Notes under the pieces: generated by a model
The model's database searches: none
What the model saw: only the letters and a program-made list of their open reading frames with translations
What the model was told of the DNA's origin: nothing
Assembly: GCA_043740085.1 (NCBI GenBank)
Contig: JAYUCY010000001.1
Location: forward strand, 1 to 64,000
Length of the DNA: 64,000 nt
Source: UBA668 sp043740085
GTDB taxonomy: Bacteria > Actinomycetota > Acidimicrobiia > Acidimicrobiales > Ilumatobacteraceae
Direction of reading: 5' to 3'
Made by a program: the position numbers and the translations under genes
Shown: positions 1 to 8,412 of the stretch, piece after piece
Numbering within the stretch: the first letter of the stretch is position 1
How the letters are laid out: each line of letters opens with the position of its first letter

Positions 1-645
1 TGGGTGCAGGTTTGAGCTGATCGCAACGGCTCGTTTCTCGTAGGCGGCGTCGATGAGGCGGTAGAGGCCTTCGGCGGCGTCGACGGTGAGCGGCAAGAGC
101 CCGATGTCGTCGACGATGATCAGGTCCGCGCGCAGGATTGGGGTGATGGCCCGGTTGATGGTGTCGTCGATGCGGTGTGCTCTCACGAGGGTGCCGAGTT
201 GCTCGACGCTGAACCATGCAACGGTGCGGTTCGTGTCGATCGCTGCGTGTCCGAGGGCTTCGAGGAACATTGACTTCCCGGTGCCTGATGGGCCGCAGAT
301 GACCAGGTTCTCGTGTCGGTCGATCCACTCGAGAGTCCGTAACCCTGATTGGGTTGCGGGTGCGATCGAGGAGATGGTGGGGTCCCACACGTCGAACGTT
401 TTCCCGGTCGGGAGCCGCGCTTTGCGTCGCCGGATCGTGGTGGTGGCCTGGTCGCGTCCGCGTTCTTCTTCGACGAGCAACGCACGGATTGTTTCGGCTG
501 GCGCCCATCGTTGTGCTGTTGCGGTTGCGAGCACTTCGGGTGCGGCACCTCGCAGGTAAGGCAGCCGGAGTCGTCGTGAGAGCCGGTCCAAGTCGGGGTC
601 GATCGACACGAGATCACCGCCGGTGCGGTTGATAGCGGCGGTCAT
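1..645 (-). CDS. istB: IstB-like ATP-binding protein of IS21 element, C-terminus outside window
   Basis: This frame is open to the left edge of the window, so the protein is partial (215 codons visible). It is the helper ATPase of IS21-type transposition and works with the IstA transposase on target DNA. The Walker A motif GPSGTGKS lies near residue 115, and a Walker B-like LIIVDDIG lies near residue 173, which fits the DnaA/IstB AAA+ fold. The ATG at 645-643 overlaps the istA stop (TGA at 644-642), the usual translational coupling in this family. IstB proteins are about 250 residues, so roughly 40 residues are missing beyond the edge. Confidence 0.88.
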   Translation of the reverse strand, partial: MTAAINRTGGDLVSIDPDLDRLSRRLRLPYLRGAAPEVLATATAQRWAPAETIRALLVEEERGRDQATTTIRRRKARLPTGKTFDVWDPTISSIAPATQSGLRTLEWIDRHENLVICGPSGTGKSMFLEALGHAAIDTNRTVAWFSVEQLGTLVRAHRIDDTINRAITPILRADLIIVDDIGLLPLTVDAAEGLYRLIDAAYEKRAVAISSNLHP

Positions 646-2090
646 CGCCCGAACCGTTCCCAGGCACTGGTGCCGGGTTGCAACGAATGTGTCTCGGTGC
701 GCCCGATGGTCGTGTGGGTTGGTCGTGACAGAATCGACAGCAAGTCGCGTTCGGCGAACCGCCCCGCAACCGCGGCGACACCGAGCGCGGTGTCAACCGC
801 CGGGGTCGTGTAGATCGAGCACAATGCAACAGCGTCAGCCATCTTCAGTTCGATCCCACGAACCCCGCTGCCGGCGGCCTCGGTGAGCCATTGGGCTGCG
901 CCAGCCCCGATCCGCAAGAACGCGGCCTCACCGGGTTTCGTCGCTTTTGGCGGGCGATGCAGCGGATCACGTCGCGGTGGATAATGCGCCTCGATGATCG
1001 AGACCTGCCCGGCGGGGACCAGCGGATGTCGGGTGATCTCCCTCGGGCCGTCGACATCGACCGCGGTGACGATCACCTCGCCGGCATGTTCACGAACCCA
1101 CACCCGGGTGTCAGCATGGACGTGAGGGACCGAGTAGCGGGCATTGCGCCACGAGATCATGCACGACCACGTCACCGACCTCGACACACCGAACACTGAA
1201 GTGAATGCCTCCGCACGAACCGGATGCAACACCGAACGTTCGATCATCAACCGCTCGACGGGACGGGCGCAGGTTTCGCGATGCACCCGATTGTTGACGA
1301 CCGCCATGAACGCCGTGCACGCCATCTCGAGCTCACAGAACGACTGGTAGGCGCCCAGCAGGTTGTGCCCGGTCGGAACAAGATCGGCTTTGGCGAGCTT
1401 CACTGATGATTCCGAACCGCCTTTCGATTCTGGGTCATAAGGCACACAGGTGGCGATCGTCAACCCATACCAGGCCGACACATCAACCATCGTGCGGTTC
1501 CGCACAGCAATCCCCGCGATATGGCGGTCAGTGACCGTGCGTTCGTTATCGGTCAACGCGTACGTCGGGACCCCACCAATCAACCGGAACGTCGTGTCGA
1601 GCGCACCGATGATCGTCGGCAACGTCTTGTCGGCCAACGCGATCACGACCCGGAACCGCGACCACGCCAACCAGGCAACGAACAACACCGTCTTGACCCC
1701 GCCAACGGTTGGACCGTCGCCATAATCCCACTGCAACCACAAACCCGGTTCGGGGATCCACGGGCGATACACCCGATGCTGCCCACGCCGCCACTGCGCC
1801 TTGACCACCGCGACCGTGCGGCGCGTCGTGCGGTCAGAACCAGAAAAGTTCATCGCCAACAACTTGTCGTGGACCACATCGGCACGCACCAGCCCCTGCG
1901 AGACAGTGACCCACTCGGCGATCTAGTCGATGAACGGCTCAATCACCGACACAACCACCGCCACCTCACCCGGGTCCAGACCCGCAGCACGAGCTGCGAC
2001 CTTCGCCGCGACGGTGTGATGATCCACCCCACACAACAACCCGGCAGCCCGAAACGACTTCGTGAGACCAAACGCTTCCAAAATTTCCAT
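642..2090 (-). pseudogene. istA: IS21 transposase IstA interrupted by an amber codon
   Basis: The frame starts at the ATG of MEILEAFGL (2090) and encodes an N-terminal helix-turn-helix of about 55 residues. A TAG at 1925-1923 then interrupts it, and the same frame continues as IAEWVTVSQGLVRADVVHDK into an rve integrase core. DDE candidates are D in QWDYGD, D in ALTDNER and E in GGSES. Without the stop the protein would be 482 residues, the normal IstA length. The reading frame is otherwise intact, so the lesion is a single nonsense codon (probably from AAG or CAG), a sequencing error, or a recoded codon. A downstream restart at residue 64 (MRADVV) would lack the DNA-binding domain. Confidence 0.85.
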
Positions 2091-2215
2091 GACGTCTTCT
2101 TTCGAGTACAAGAGAGAACAGCTCCTCGGGTTGGCTGACGATGTGACAACGCCAACCTGACCCGACGAGCACCCACCAGCGCGGATGCGCGACAGGCAAC
2201 GACATGAGGAAAACC

Positions 2216-2298
2216 GTGGCCATACCAGGGGAACCCACACGGCCATACACGGGGACTACCAATGGCCGCCTACGGGGAGCTTCTCATGGCCGCTGACA
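2216..2298. repeat. IS21 end: 23-bp direct repeats next to the terminal tip
   Basis: The block GGCC recurs at 2218, 2241, 2264 and 2288, a spacing of 23, 23 and 24 bp. Each copy is followed by a related stretch (CATACCAGGGG, CATACACGGGG, CGCCTACGGGG). IS21-family ends typically carry such repeated transposase-binding sites. The last copy runs into CTGACA at 2293-2298, the complement of the conserved TGTCAG tip. Confidence 0.75.
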
Positions 2299-2697
2299 GT
2301 CGGAACGCTTGACGGTTTCACGGGAGCGGCCGCATTCGACAGGGGTCGAGTCGACGAGCCACACGTCATCGGTCCATGAGGGGCACGACCGGGCCAGGTG
2401 CGTGATGACGTGTTGGAACAGTTGACCGGCGTGGCGGAGGCGTTTGTTGTAGCCGGGTCGCTCGGGAAGGTAAGGAAACCATGGGCGCAGGTGGGCGTGG
2501 GCGTGTCGGATGAACCGGGCTTCGGATGTGAACCCGAGCAGTGCTTGCAACACGGCCAGGGTGAGGAGTTCTGCGTCAGTGAGTTTCGGGGCGATCCCGA
2601 TCGACGGTCGTTCTGGTGCCCACTGTGGGTGTTCGAGCAGGAGATCGTCGATGGCGACGTAGAGTCGGGTCGCGAGGGTGTCCAGGTCAGGGTTCAT
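2299..2697 (-). pseudogene. IS982-family transposase, 3' part cut off by the IS21 insertion
   Basis: From the ATG at 2697, which has a good GGAGG ribosome-binding site, the frame encodes MNPDLDTLATRLYVAIDDLL and continues with features of IS982-type transposases: LTDAELLTLAVLQALLG, then RPGYNKRLR, then VDSTPVECGRSRETVKRSD. After KRSD the IS982 family normally continues with about 150 more residues. Here the frame enters the IS21 tip (TGTCAG) and stops four codons later at 2284. The remaining part should lie beyond the left end of the IS21 element, outside the window. The stretch 2698-2862 holds no gene that I can recognise. Confidence 0.8.
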
Positions 2698-2862
2698 GCG
2701 CTGTTCCTCCAAGATCAGGGTTTGTTCAACGCCCCTGATCATGGACACCCTCACCACCCGTCAGGTGGATGATCGCGCGGAGCGCGCGAATCCCTTGGAA
2801 CTAATCATCTAGAGGAATACCTCCAATCAAGATCGGTTCGACCGCCGGTTCGATCGGAGCCG

Positions 2863-3312
2863 CTACACGACGGCCCGCACGGAACGGGTCCGGGCGGCGA
2901 CGTCATTGAGTTGGTCCCGTAACGCGGCGAGTGTGGATCGGTCGAGACCGGTTGCTTGTTCGACGGATCGTTGTGCCGCGCTGGCGCGATGTCGAAGTCG
3001 GCGGCCGGCATCGGTGATCGTCACGTGGAGCATCCGTTCATCATCGGCGCCCCGTTCCCTGGTCACCAGACCTGCGCGTTCGAGTCGCTTCAGCATTGGC
3101 GAGAGCGTTGCCGAGTCCAGATGCAACATGGCCCCTAGCTCACGCAGCACCATCGTGTCGTGTTCCCACAACGCCAGCATCACCATGTACTGGCTGTAGG
3201 TGAGCCCGATCTCATCGAGCAACGGACGGTAGCAACCAGTGATCGCCCGGGTTGCGCTGTGCAACGCGAAACACAGCTGATGCTCCAACCGCAAATTCTC
3301 GTCCGTCGCCAT
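2863..3312 (-). CDS. MarR-family regulator, OhrR-like
   Basis: A 149-residue winged-helix regulator. The N-terminal stretch LEHQLCFALHSATRAITG followed by YRPLLDEIGLTYSQYMVML matches OhrR proteins, in which the cysteine of the LCF motif (about residue 13) senses organic peroxides. The recognition region is LRELGAMLHLDSATLSPMLK. I chose the ATG at 3312 because it places this motif at the usual distance from the N-terminus; an upstream GTG is possible. It lies 85 bp downstream of the globin gene on the same strand, so the two may form an operon. No ohr gene is visible nearby. The family is clear, the ligand is inference. Confidence 0.85.
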   Translation of the reverse strand: MATDENLRLEHQLCFALHSATRAITGCYRPLLDEIGLTYSQYMVMLALWEHDTMVLRELGAMLHLDSATLSPMLKRLERAGLVTRERGADDERMLHVTITDAGRRLRHRASAAQRSVEQATGLDRSTLAALRDQLNDVAARTRSVRAVV

Positions 3313-3397
3313 CACCCCACGATAGGCGTCCGACGACCAACGTCGTCGAACGCGGACCACCGATTCGGGCCACGTTCGCGACCTGCGCAGCCGATGG

Positions 3398-3772
3398 TCA
3401 ATGTGCCAGAACTTCTTCTTTGAGACCGAAGTTCAGGCTCATGATCGCATCGTGGTCGGCCTGGTTGACACCGTTCATCTTCAAGGCCTTCGAAATGTCG
3501 GTGAGCACCTCGAGAAACTCCTCATGGTTGATGTTCATCCCCGTGTGCGCGGCGTGCATGTTCATCCCCGTGTATGTCTCGCTACCACCCGTGACCGAAC
3601 ACAACAGCTCCGTTACCAGGGTGATCAGCTCGGCGTCACCCTTCGGCGAACTGCCATACCGGCGTTCAAGCACCGGGTTGGCGTGATGCAACGCCAAGAT
3701 GTCCGTGGCTATGCGTGTGAAACCCGCATAGCCCCCCACTCGGTCATAAAGAGTCTCAGCGGCATCGGCCAT
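3398..3772 (-). CDS. Group I truncated haemoglobin
   Basis: A 124-residue protein starting MADAAETLYDRVGGYAGF, the usual start of trHbN/GlbN-type truncated globins. The proximal haem-ligand region is MHAAHTGMNINHEEF (about residues 71-85), where the His of AAHTGM is the expected ligand. Such globins bind O2 and NO and often detoxify NO. The ATG at 3772 has a GAGGGGAA ribosome-binding site at good spacing. An OhrR-like regulator follows, and a strong inverted repeat lies 75 bp upstream of the start. This suggests control by redox or nitrosative signals, which is inference. Confidence 0.85.
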   Translation of the reverse strand: MADAAETLYDRVGGYAGFTRIATDILALHHANPVLERRYGSSPKGDAELITLVTELLCSVTGGSETYTGMNMHAAHTGMNINHEEFLEVLTDISKALKMNGVNQADHDAIMSLNFGLKEEVLAH

Positions 3773-3846
3773 CAGGATTCCCCTCTCGGATTCGACCCGA
3801 TCCCGAGCCGATGGACCCACTATGTCGCCCCACACTCCGAAAGTCA

Positions 3847-3873
3847 AGTGTGCACAAATAAATCGTGCGCACT
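3847..3873. promoter_or_regulatory. Inverted repeat upstream of the globin gene, candidate operator
   Basis: AGTGTGCAC (3847-3855) and GTGCGCACT (3865-3873) form an inverted repeat with one mismatch and a 9-bp A/T-rich spacer. It lies 75 bp before the globin start. Dimeric winged-helix regulators bind sites of this size, and the MarR-type gene downstream is the obvious candidate. Confidence 0.5.
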
Positions 3874-3977
3874 CGATAACGTTCTGGTCACGACGCAGCT
3901 CGCTGCGTCCTCCAATGGTGTTGCCGCGACTCTGCCAGGGACTGTCCGGAATTTTGTGTGAGTGAAGGCAGACCCAT

Positions 3978-4715
3978 TCATCTTGCGAAATCGGTCGACA
4001 CGTTCTGGCCAGACAGACACCGAATGGCGTCCATCAGATCATCTCTGATCTGTCGACGCCTGCGCCGCTGGGTCCCCACATACGACGACGGGTCGATCGG
4101 CGTTCCGAATCGGGCCACCACCGAATGAAACGGTCGTGGCACCTTGGCGCCAATTGGTTGGATCCGCTCCGTGCCGACCAGTCCGATGGGAATGATCATC
4201 GCGTTAGTCATCAATGCCAGTTGAGCGACACCGGTGTGACCGTGGTGCAGCAGGCCATCGCGCGAACGCGTCCCTTCGGGATAGATGCCGAGCATGTCGC
4301 CGTGTTCCAGCGCCGCCGCGGCGGTGTCCAACGCGGCCAGCGCTTGGCGGCCGGCGGAGCGCTGAATCGGAATCATCCCGAGCGCCGGAAAGACAAAACG
4401 TGTCGTCCAACTATCGAGATACTCCGCTTTGCCAACGAACCTCGTGCGTCGTGGCACTGACAGGGTCAACACCACCGAGTCAAAGAATGAGACGTGGTTC
4501 GCCGCCAGGATCACCGGGCCATCAATGGGGACGTTGTCGAGACCCTCGGTTCGCACACGGCAGCCAACACGATAGAGCGGAGAAACGACGGCGCGAACGA
4601 CGCGGTAAATCCGATCGCCACGGCGGTCTTGTCGTGCATTGTCCGAATCGGGTGGCCGCACAAAACCGGAGTCGACCGAGAAGGTCGAATTGGAGTGCCG
4701 ATCGTTGGAATACAT
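3978..4715 (-). CDS. PlsC-family 1-acyl-glycerol-3-phosphate acyltransferase
   Basis: A 245-residue membrane-associated acyltransferase that would transfer an acyl chain to lysophosphatidate in phospholipid synthesis. The catalytic HX4D motif is in AANHVSFFD (about residue 75), and the substrate-binding motif is YPEGTRSRDG (about residue 147). These are the two signature blocks of the family. I chose the ATG at 4715 because GAGGTG lies at the right distance; a GTG at 4724 would add three residues. The gene stands alone on the minus strand. Its acyl donor and exact acceptor cannot be told from sequence. Confidence 0.85.
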   Translation of the reverse strand: MYSNDRHSNSTFSVDSGFVRPPDSDNARQDRRGDRIYRVVRAVVSPLYRVGCRVRTEGLDNVPIDGPVILAANHVSFFDSVVLTLSVPRRTRFVGKAEYLDSWTTRFVFPALGMIPIQRSAGRQALAALDTAAAALEHGDMLGIYPEGTRSRDGLLHHGHTGVAQLALMTNAMIIPIGLVGTERIQPIGAKVPRPFHSVVARFGTPIDPSSYVGTQRRRRRQIRDDLMDAIRCLSGQNVSTDFAR

Positions 4716-4800
4716 CGCAGTCACCTCACTGGTTCAGGACCGAGAGCCTCGACGTGGTCCGTCGGCCTACATGTCCCGAGGACGATCACTCGGCCCCTGC

Positions 4801-5298
4801 TCAGACCAGTATCCCTCGCCCAGACCATCCCCACACCGCATCACCGACCACCAGCACCTCAATTCCGTCGGGCTCGCCGAGGTGCGAGCAACAAGTGTCC
4901 AGACACTCGCAGCTCACCGGCACTCGCCATGCCGTACGGGGTGCAGTACTGAAGTCGGGGTGACCTGTGGCACACTGGCTGAAATCTGACCATGTAGTGG
5001 AGGGCGGGACGAGGGCGGCCAAGCGTGAAAATTTGATCCGCGAGCCCAGTCGGGTCGGTAGCGGGAGCAGTTGGGCCAGCTGCCGGTTCTCGCCAGGGTC
5101 GAGCAGCGAGTGCTGCACACAGGCGCGTACGGCAAGGCCGGCGGGATCGTCTTCCTCGAGCACCGGGACGTATCGGCCGTTGACGAAGATGCCCCAGCTG
5201 GTGCGATTGCAGCGGATATCGCCGAATTGCAGCACTCGGTACGGCAGCGCGCGGCCCGCTCCCAGCTCGATTTGGGTCCACACGTCGTCGTCGGTCAT
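4801..5298 (-). CDS. Hypothetical protein with Cys-rich C-terminal part
   Basis: I do not recognise this 165-residue protein. The start MTDDDVWTQIELGAGRALPY is chosen as the first in-frame ATG that does not run into the TPP riboswitch region. Its ribosome-binding site is weak. The sequence has no signal peptide or membrane segment. A cluster of cysteines (CECLDTCC, about residues 141-148) could bind metal. It is transcribed away from the thiamin operon. Codon usage is ordinary for the window, which supports a real gene. Confidence 0.55.
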   Translation of the reverse strand: MTDDDVWTQIELGAGRALPYRVLQFGDIRCNRTSWGIFVNGRYVPVLEEDDPAGLAVRACVQHSLLDPGENRQLAQLLPLPTRLGSRIKFSRLAALVPPSTTWSDFSQCATGHPDFSTAPRTAWRVPVSCECLDTCCSHLGEPDGIEVLVVGDAVWGWSGRGILV

Positions 5299-5454
5299 CG
5301 CTCGAAAGCCTTCTCGCCAACGAACTTCGCTGCCGACGTAGGCAGCGGGTTGGAAATTCCGACAGTCCCCCCGGAGGTGGCGATGAGTACCGTGTGGCGC
5401 GGCGTGTGCCGGGTGGTTATGGTGGGGCCAGCTCCGGTTGCGGGGTTGTACATG

Positions 5455-5545
5455 ATTCACGGGAGTCCGGCGTACCGGGCTGAGAGGGTGGCTGATCAGC
5501 CATCGACCGTTCGAACCTGATCCGGGTCATTCCGGCGAAGGGAGA
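5455..5545 (+). promoter_or_regulatory. TPP riboswitch (THI element) before thiE operon
   Basis: The conserved blocks of the thiamin pyrophosphate riboswitch are present in order: CGGGAGTCCGG, then GGGCTGAGAGGG (5478-5489), then GAACCTGATCCGGGT, then CCGGCGAAGGGAGA closing the P1 helix. It ends about 45 nt before the thiE start. TPP binding is expected to reduce expression of the six-gene operon downstream. Confidence 0.93.
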
Positions 5546-5590
5546 CAACATCGGTCTGTCCGGCTCCCCTTATGTTCGTGGAGGTGTCCG

Positions 5591-6223
5591 GTGTCGGTTG
5601 CTCGATTGCATGTGATCATCGATGTTCATGCTGGGGTGTGCGACCCGGTCGCGTTGGCTGAGAGCGTTATCGCAGGTGGCGCCCGGTTGCTGCAGGTGCG
5701 TTGTAAGCAGATTTCAGATCGGGTTGCGTACGAGGCGGCGAGTCAGATCGCTGAGTTGTGCCGGGTGAACGGTGCCGAGTGTGTGATCAATGATCGCGCT
5801 GACATTGCGATGGCCGTTGGTGCCACGGGTTGCCACGTGGGCGCGCTTGATCTGAGTGTCGGTGTGATTCGGCGGTTGATGGGCGATCACGCGTTGGTGG
5901 GTGGCACGGCTCGTGACGCAGCGACGGCACGACGCCTGCAGGGCGAGGGCGCCAGCTATGTGGGTGTGGGGCCGATCTATTCGACGGCGAGTAAGACGGG
6001 TTTACCCGACCCGCTCGGGCTTGGCGTGATCCGCGCGGTGACTTCGGTCGTCGATGTTCCGGTGATCGCAATTTCGGGGGTCACGGTCGCTCGGGTTCCG
6101 GAGTTGTTGGACGCGGGCGCGTACGGCGTAGCGGTCATCGGCGCGATCGGGAGGGCTGCAGATCCGCGTGCCGCGACGGCGGCGTTCGTGACGGCGCTCG
6201 CCCACGCCGGCGGGGATCGATGA
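5591..6223 (+). CDS. thiE: Thiamine-phosphate synthase-like protein (ThiE/TenI family), first copy
   Basis: A 210-residue TIM-barrel protein that is either thiamine-phosphate synthase (joins HMP-PP and thiazole phosphate) or the thiazole tautomerase TenI. Seen: INDRADIAMAVGATGCHVG (about 67-85), GVGPIYSTASKTG (about 125-137) and VPVIAISGV near 160. The usual QxREK motif of ThiE reads QVRCK. The GTG at 5591 has GGAGGTG upstream and starts MSVARLHVIIDV. It is the first gene after the TPP riboswitch and overlaps thiO by ATGA. A second family member lies at 8409, and one of the two is probably TenI. Confidence 0.85.
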   Translation: MSVARLHVIIDVHAGVCDPVALAESVIAGGARLLQVRCKQISDRVAYEAASQIAELCRVNGAECVINDRADIAMAVGATGCHVGALDLSVGVIRRLMGDHALVGGTARDAATARRLQGEGASYVGVGPIYSTASKTGLPDPLGLGVIRAVTSVVDVPVIAISGVTVARVPELLDAGAYGVAVIGAIGRAADPRAATAAFVTALAHAGGDR

Positions 6224-7374
6224 CGCGATCTGGCGGTGTGGACGTCGTGGTGATCGGCGGCGGGGTGATCGGCATGTCGATCGCATGGCAGATCGCGCGA
6301 CGGGGTTTGGCGGTCACTGTCGTCGATGACGTCCAAGAGGCTCGGGCGTCGTGGGCGGGGGCGGGGATGTTGGCGCCGGTGTCGGAGGTGTCGTACGGGG
6401 AGGAAGCGTTGCTGGCGTTGTCGTTGTCGTCGGCTGAGATGTATCCGCAGTTCGTGGCCGACCTCGAAGCCGCGAGCGGTGTGGATGTCGGCTTCAGACG
6501 GTGCGGGTCGTTGCTGGTCGCAGTGGACGGTGATGATGATGTCGAGTTGTCGGCGTTGTTCGAGTTGCAACGGCGTCTCGGTCTGGTGTCTGAGCGTGTC
6601 GATCGGCGAGCGGCGCGCGTGTTGGAGCCAGCACTCGCGCCAGGGATCCGGAGCGGATTGGCCGTTGCGGGGGATCATCAGGTCGATAACCGCCGTCTGC
6701 TCGAAGCGCTTGGTATGGCGGCGTCCCGGTCGGGTGTGTGCGTGGAGCGTCACACGGCGTCATTGATGGTTGATGCCGGACGGGTGATCGGGGTGCGTCT
6801 CGGGGACAACGAAGTGATCGCGGCGGACGTCATCGTGGTCGCTGCCGGGTGCTGGTCGGCGTCGATCGAGGGGCTGGAGCCGCGCATGCGCCCGCCGGTG
6901 CGGCCTGTGAAGGGGCAGATTTTGCGTCTTCGCGCCGATCCGTTGCGGATGCCGATCAGCAGGACGGTGCGGGGATTGGTGCACGGGTCGCGTGTCTATC
7001 TGGTGCCCCGGTCGAGTGGCGAGATCGTGGTCGGGGCGACGGTCGAAGAACGCGGTTTTGAGACGACGGTGACGGCCGGCGGGGTACACGACCTGTTGCG
7101 GGACGCCCGGACGGTGGTGCCCGAGATCGCCGAATGCGAGTTGGTCGAGTGCTGGGCGGGGTTGCGACCCGGCAGCCCAAGGAATGCGCCGACGCTCGGA
7201 CGCACGCCCGTGGATGGCCTGGTCATCGCGACCGGTCATCATCGCAACGGGATCTTGCTCGCGGCGGTGACAGCGTCGGGTATCGCCAGTGTGGTCTGTG
7301 ACGGCGTCACACCGCCAGCGCTGCTGCCGTTCGCGCCCGGTCGCTGGGAGCAAAACCTCGAGGCCGTCGGATGA
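6220..7374 (+). CDS. thiO: Glycine oxidase ThiO
   Basis: A 384-residue FAD-dependent amine oxidase of the DAO family. It oxidises glycine to dehydroglycine, the imine that ThiG uses for thiazole formation in aerobes. The N-terminal dinucleotide-binding motif VVIGGGVIGMSIAWQIARRG (about residues 11-30) and the C-terminal ATGHHRNGILLAAVTA (about 333-348) are typical. The start overlaps the thiE stop (ATGA) and the end overlaps thiS, so the genes are translationally coupled. The presence of ThiO rather than ThiH fits an aerobic organism. Confidence 0.93.
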   Translation: MTRSGGVDVVVIGGGVIGMSIAWQIARRGLAVTVVDDVQEARASWAGAGMLAPVSEVSYGEEALLALSLSSAEMYPQFVADLEAASGVDVGFRRCGSLLVAVDGDDDVELSALFELQRRLGLVSERVDRRAARVLEPALAPGIRSGLAVAGDHQVDNRRLLEALGMAASRSGVCVERHTASLMVDAGRVIGVRLGDNEVIAADVIVVAAGCWSASIEGLEPRMRPPVRPVKGQILRLRADPLRMPISRTVRGLVHGSRVYLVPRSSGEIVVGATVEERGFETTVTAGGVHDLLRDARTVVPEIAECELVECWAGLRPGSPRNAPTLGRTPVDGLVIATGHHRNGILLAAVTASGIASVVCDGVTPPALLPFAPGRWEQNLEAVG

Positions 7375-7574
7375 TCCAGGTCCAGGTCAACGGCAAGGAA
7401 GTGGCGATGCCAGACGGGTCAACGGTGTCGTCGTTGGTCGATGGTATGGGCCGAGACCGACGCGGCATCGCCGTTGCGGTCAACGAGACCGTTGTGCCAC
7501 GCGGGTTGTGGGAGACAACGCGGGTGTGTGGCGGCGACCGTGTTGAGATCTTGACCGCTGCCCAAGGAGGATGA
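7371..7574 (+). CDS. thiS: Sulfur carrier protein ThiS
   Basis: A 67-residue ubiquitin-like protein, starting MIQVQVNGKEVAMPDGSTVS and ending AAQGG. The C-terminal Gly-Gly is the site that is adenylated and thiocarboxylated, and it delivers sulfur to the thiazole synthase ThiG. It overlaps thiO by ATGA and is followed by thiG after one base. No thiF gene is seen in this locus, so activation must be done by an enzyme encoded elsewhere. Confidence 0.95.
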   Translation: MIQVQVNGKEVAMPDGSTVSSLVDGMGRDRRGIAVAVNETVVPRGLWETTRVCGGDRVEILTAAQGG

Positions 7575-7575
7575 G

Positions 7576-8412
7576 ATGGACCACGTCGGGGTTGAGGCGG
7601 TGCCAACCGTTGGCTATGCGGATCCGTTTGTGATTGCCGGTGTCGCGTTCGCGTCGCGACTGGTGACCGGCACGGGGGGCGCGACAAGTCTGGATGTGCT
7701 GGCGGCCGCGCTACGCGCGTCGGGTACGGAGATGACCACGGTGGCGATGCGCCGAATCGATGCACAGTCGCCGGGGTCGGTGCTCGATGTGCTCGCCGAA
7801 CTCAAGTTGCGGGTGTTGCCGAACACTGCCGGTTGCTTCACCGCTCGTGAAGCAGTGCTGACCGCGCGGCTCGCTCGAGAGGCGCTGGACACGAACTGGG
7901 TCAAGTTGGAAGTCATCGCGGACGACCGGACGCTGTTGCCGGAACCGTTCGAGCTCCTCGACGCCGCCGAGCAACTCGTCCGCGACGGTTTCGTGGTGCT
8001 GGCTTACACGAACGACGACCCGGTCATCGCCCAACGGCTCGAGCAGGTCGGGTGTGCGGCGGTGATGCCGTTGGGTTCACCGATCGGCAGCGGTCTCGGG
8101 ATCCGCAACCCGCACAACATCCAAATGATCGTCGAACGGGCCGCTGTGCCGGTCCTGCTCGACGCTGGCATCGGGACCGCGTCCGATGCTGCGTTGGCGA
8201 TGGAACTCGGTTGCGACGGCGTCCTGTTGGCGTCGGCAATCACACGCGCCCACGATCCCGTGCGAATGGCGGCAGCGATGCGCCACGCTGTTCACGCAGG
8301 TCGCCTGGCTCGCTCGGCGGGACGGATACCGCGACGCCGCTATGCGCTGGCGTCGACCTCGCCGGACGGCCGCTCCACCTTCACGGGTCCAGCGTTGGAA
8401 GCGGACACGTGA
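7576..8412 (+). CDS. thiG: Thiazole synthase ThiG
   Basis: A 278-residue TIM-barrel enzyme that makes the thiazole phosphate carboxylate from deoxyxylulose phosphate, dehydroglycine and ThiS thiocarboxylate. The Schiff-base lysine is in NWVKLEVI (about residue 115). GSPIGSGLGI (about 167-176) and VLLDAGIGTASDAA (about 194-207) are phosphate-binding and barrel motifs of the family. The start ATG has an AAGGAGG site inside the end of thiS. The C-terminal extension of about 20 residues (RYALASTSPDGRS) is common in actinobacterial ThiG. It overlaps the next gene by GTGA. Confidence 0.95.
   Translation: MDHVGVEAVPTVGYADPFVIAGVAFASRLVTGTGGATSLDVLAAALRASGTEMTTVAMRRIDAQSPGSVLDVLAELKLRVLPNTAGCFTAREAVLTARLAREALDTNWVKLEVIADDRTLLPEPFELLDAAEQLVRDGFVVLAYTNDDPVIAQRLEQVGCAAVMPLGSPIGSGLGIRNPHNIQMIVERAAVPVLLDAGIGTASDAALAMELGCDGVLLASAITRAHDPVRMAAAMRHAVHAGRLARSAGRIPRRRYALASTSPDGRSTFTGPALEADT

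Larger units (their letters stand above)
1..2298 (-). mobile_element. IS21-family insertion sequence, partial (left part outside window)
   Basis: An istA-istB pair on the minus strand with an ATGA overlap, preceded by 23-bp direct repeats, is the standard IS21 layout. The tip on the istA side is placed at position 2298, where the minus strand reads TGTCAGCGGCC. The IS982-family transposase reading frame on the right is broken exactly at this base. The other end of the element lies outside the window. The istA gene carries an in-frame stop, so this copy is probably not autonomous. Confidence 0.85.
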
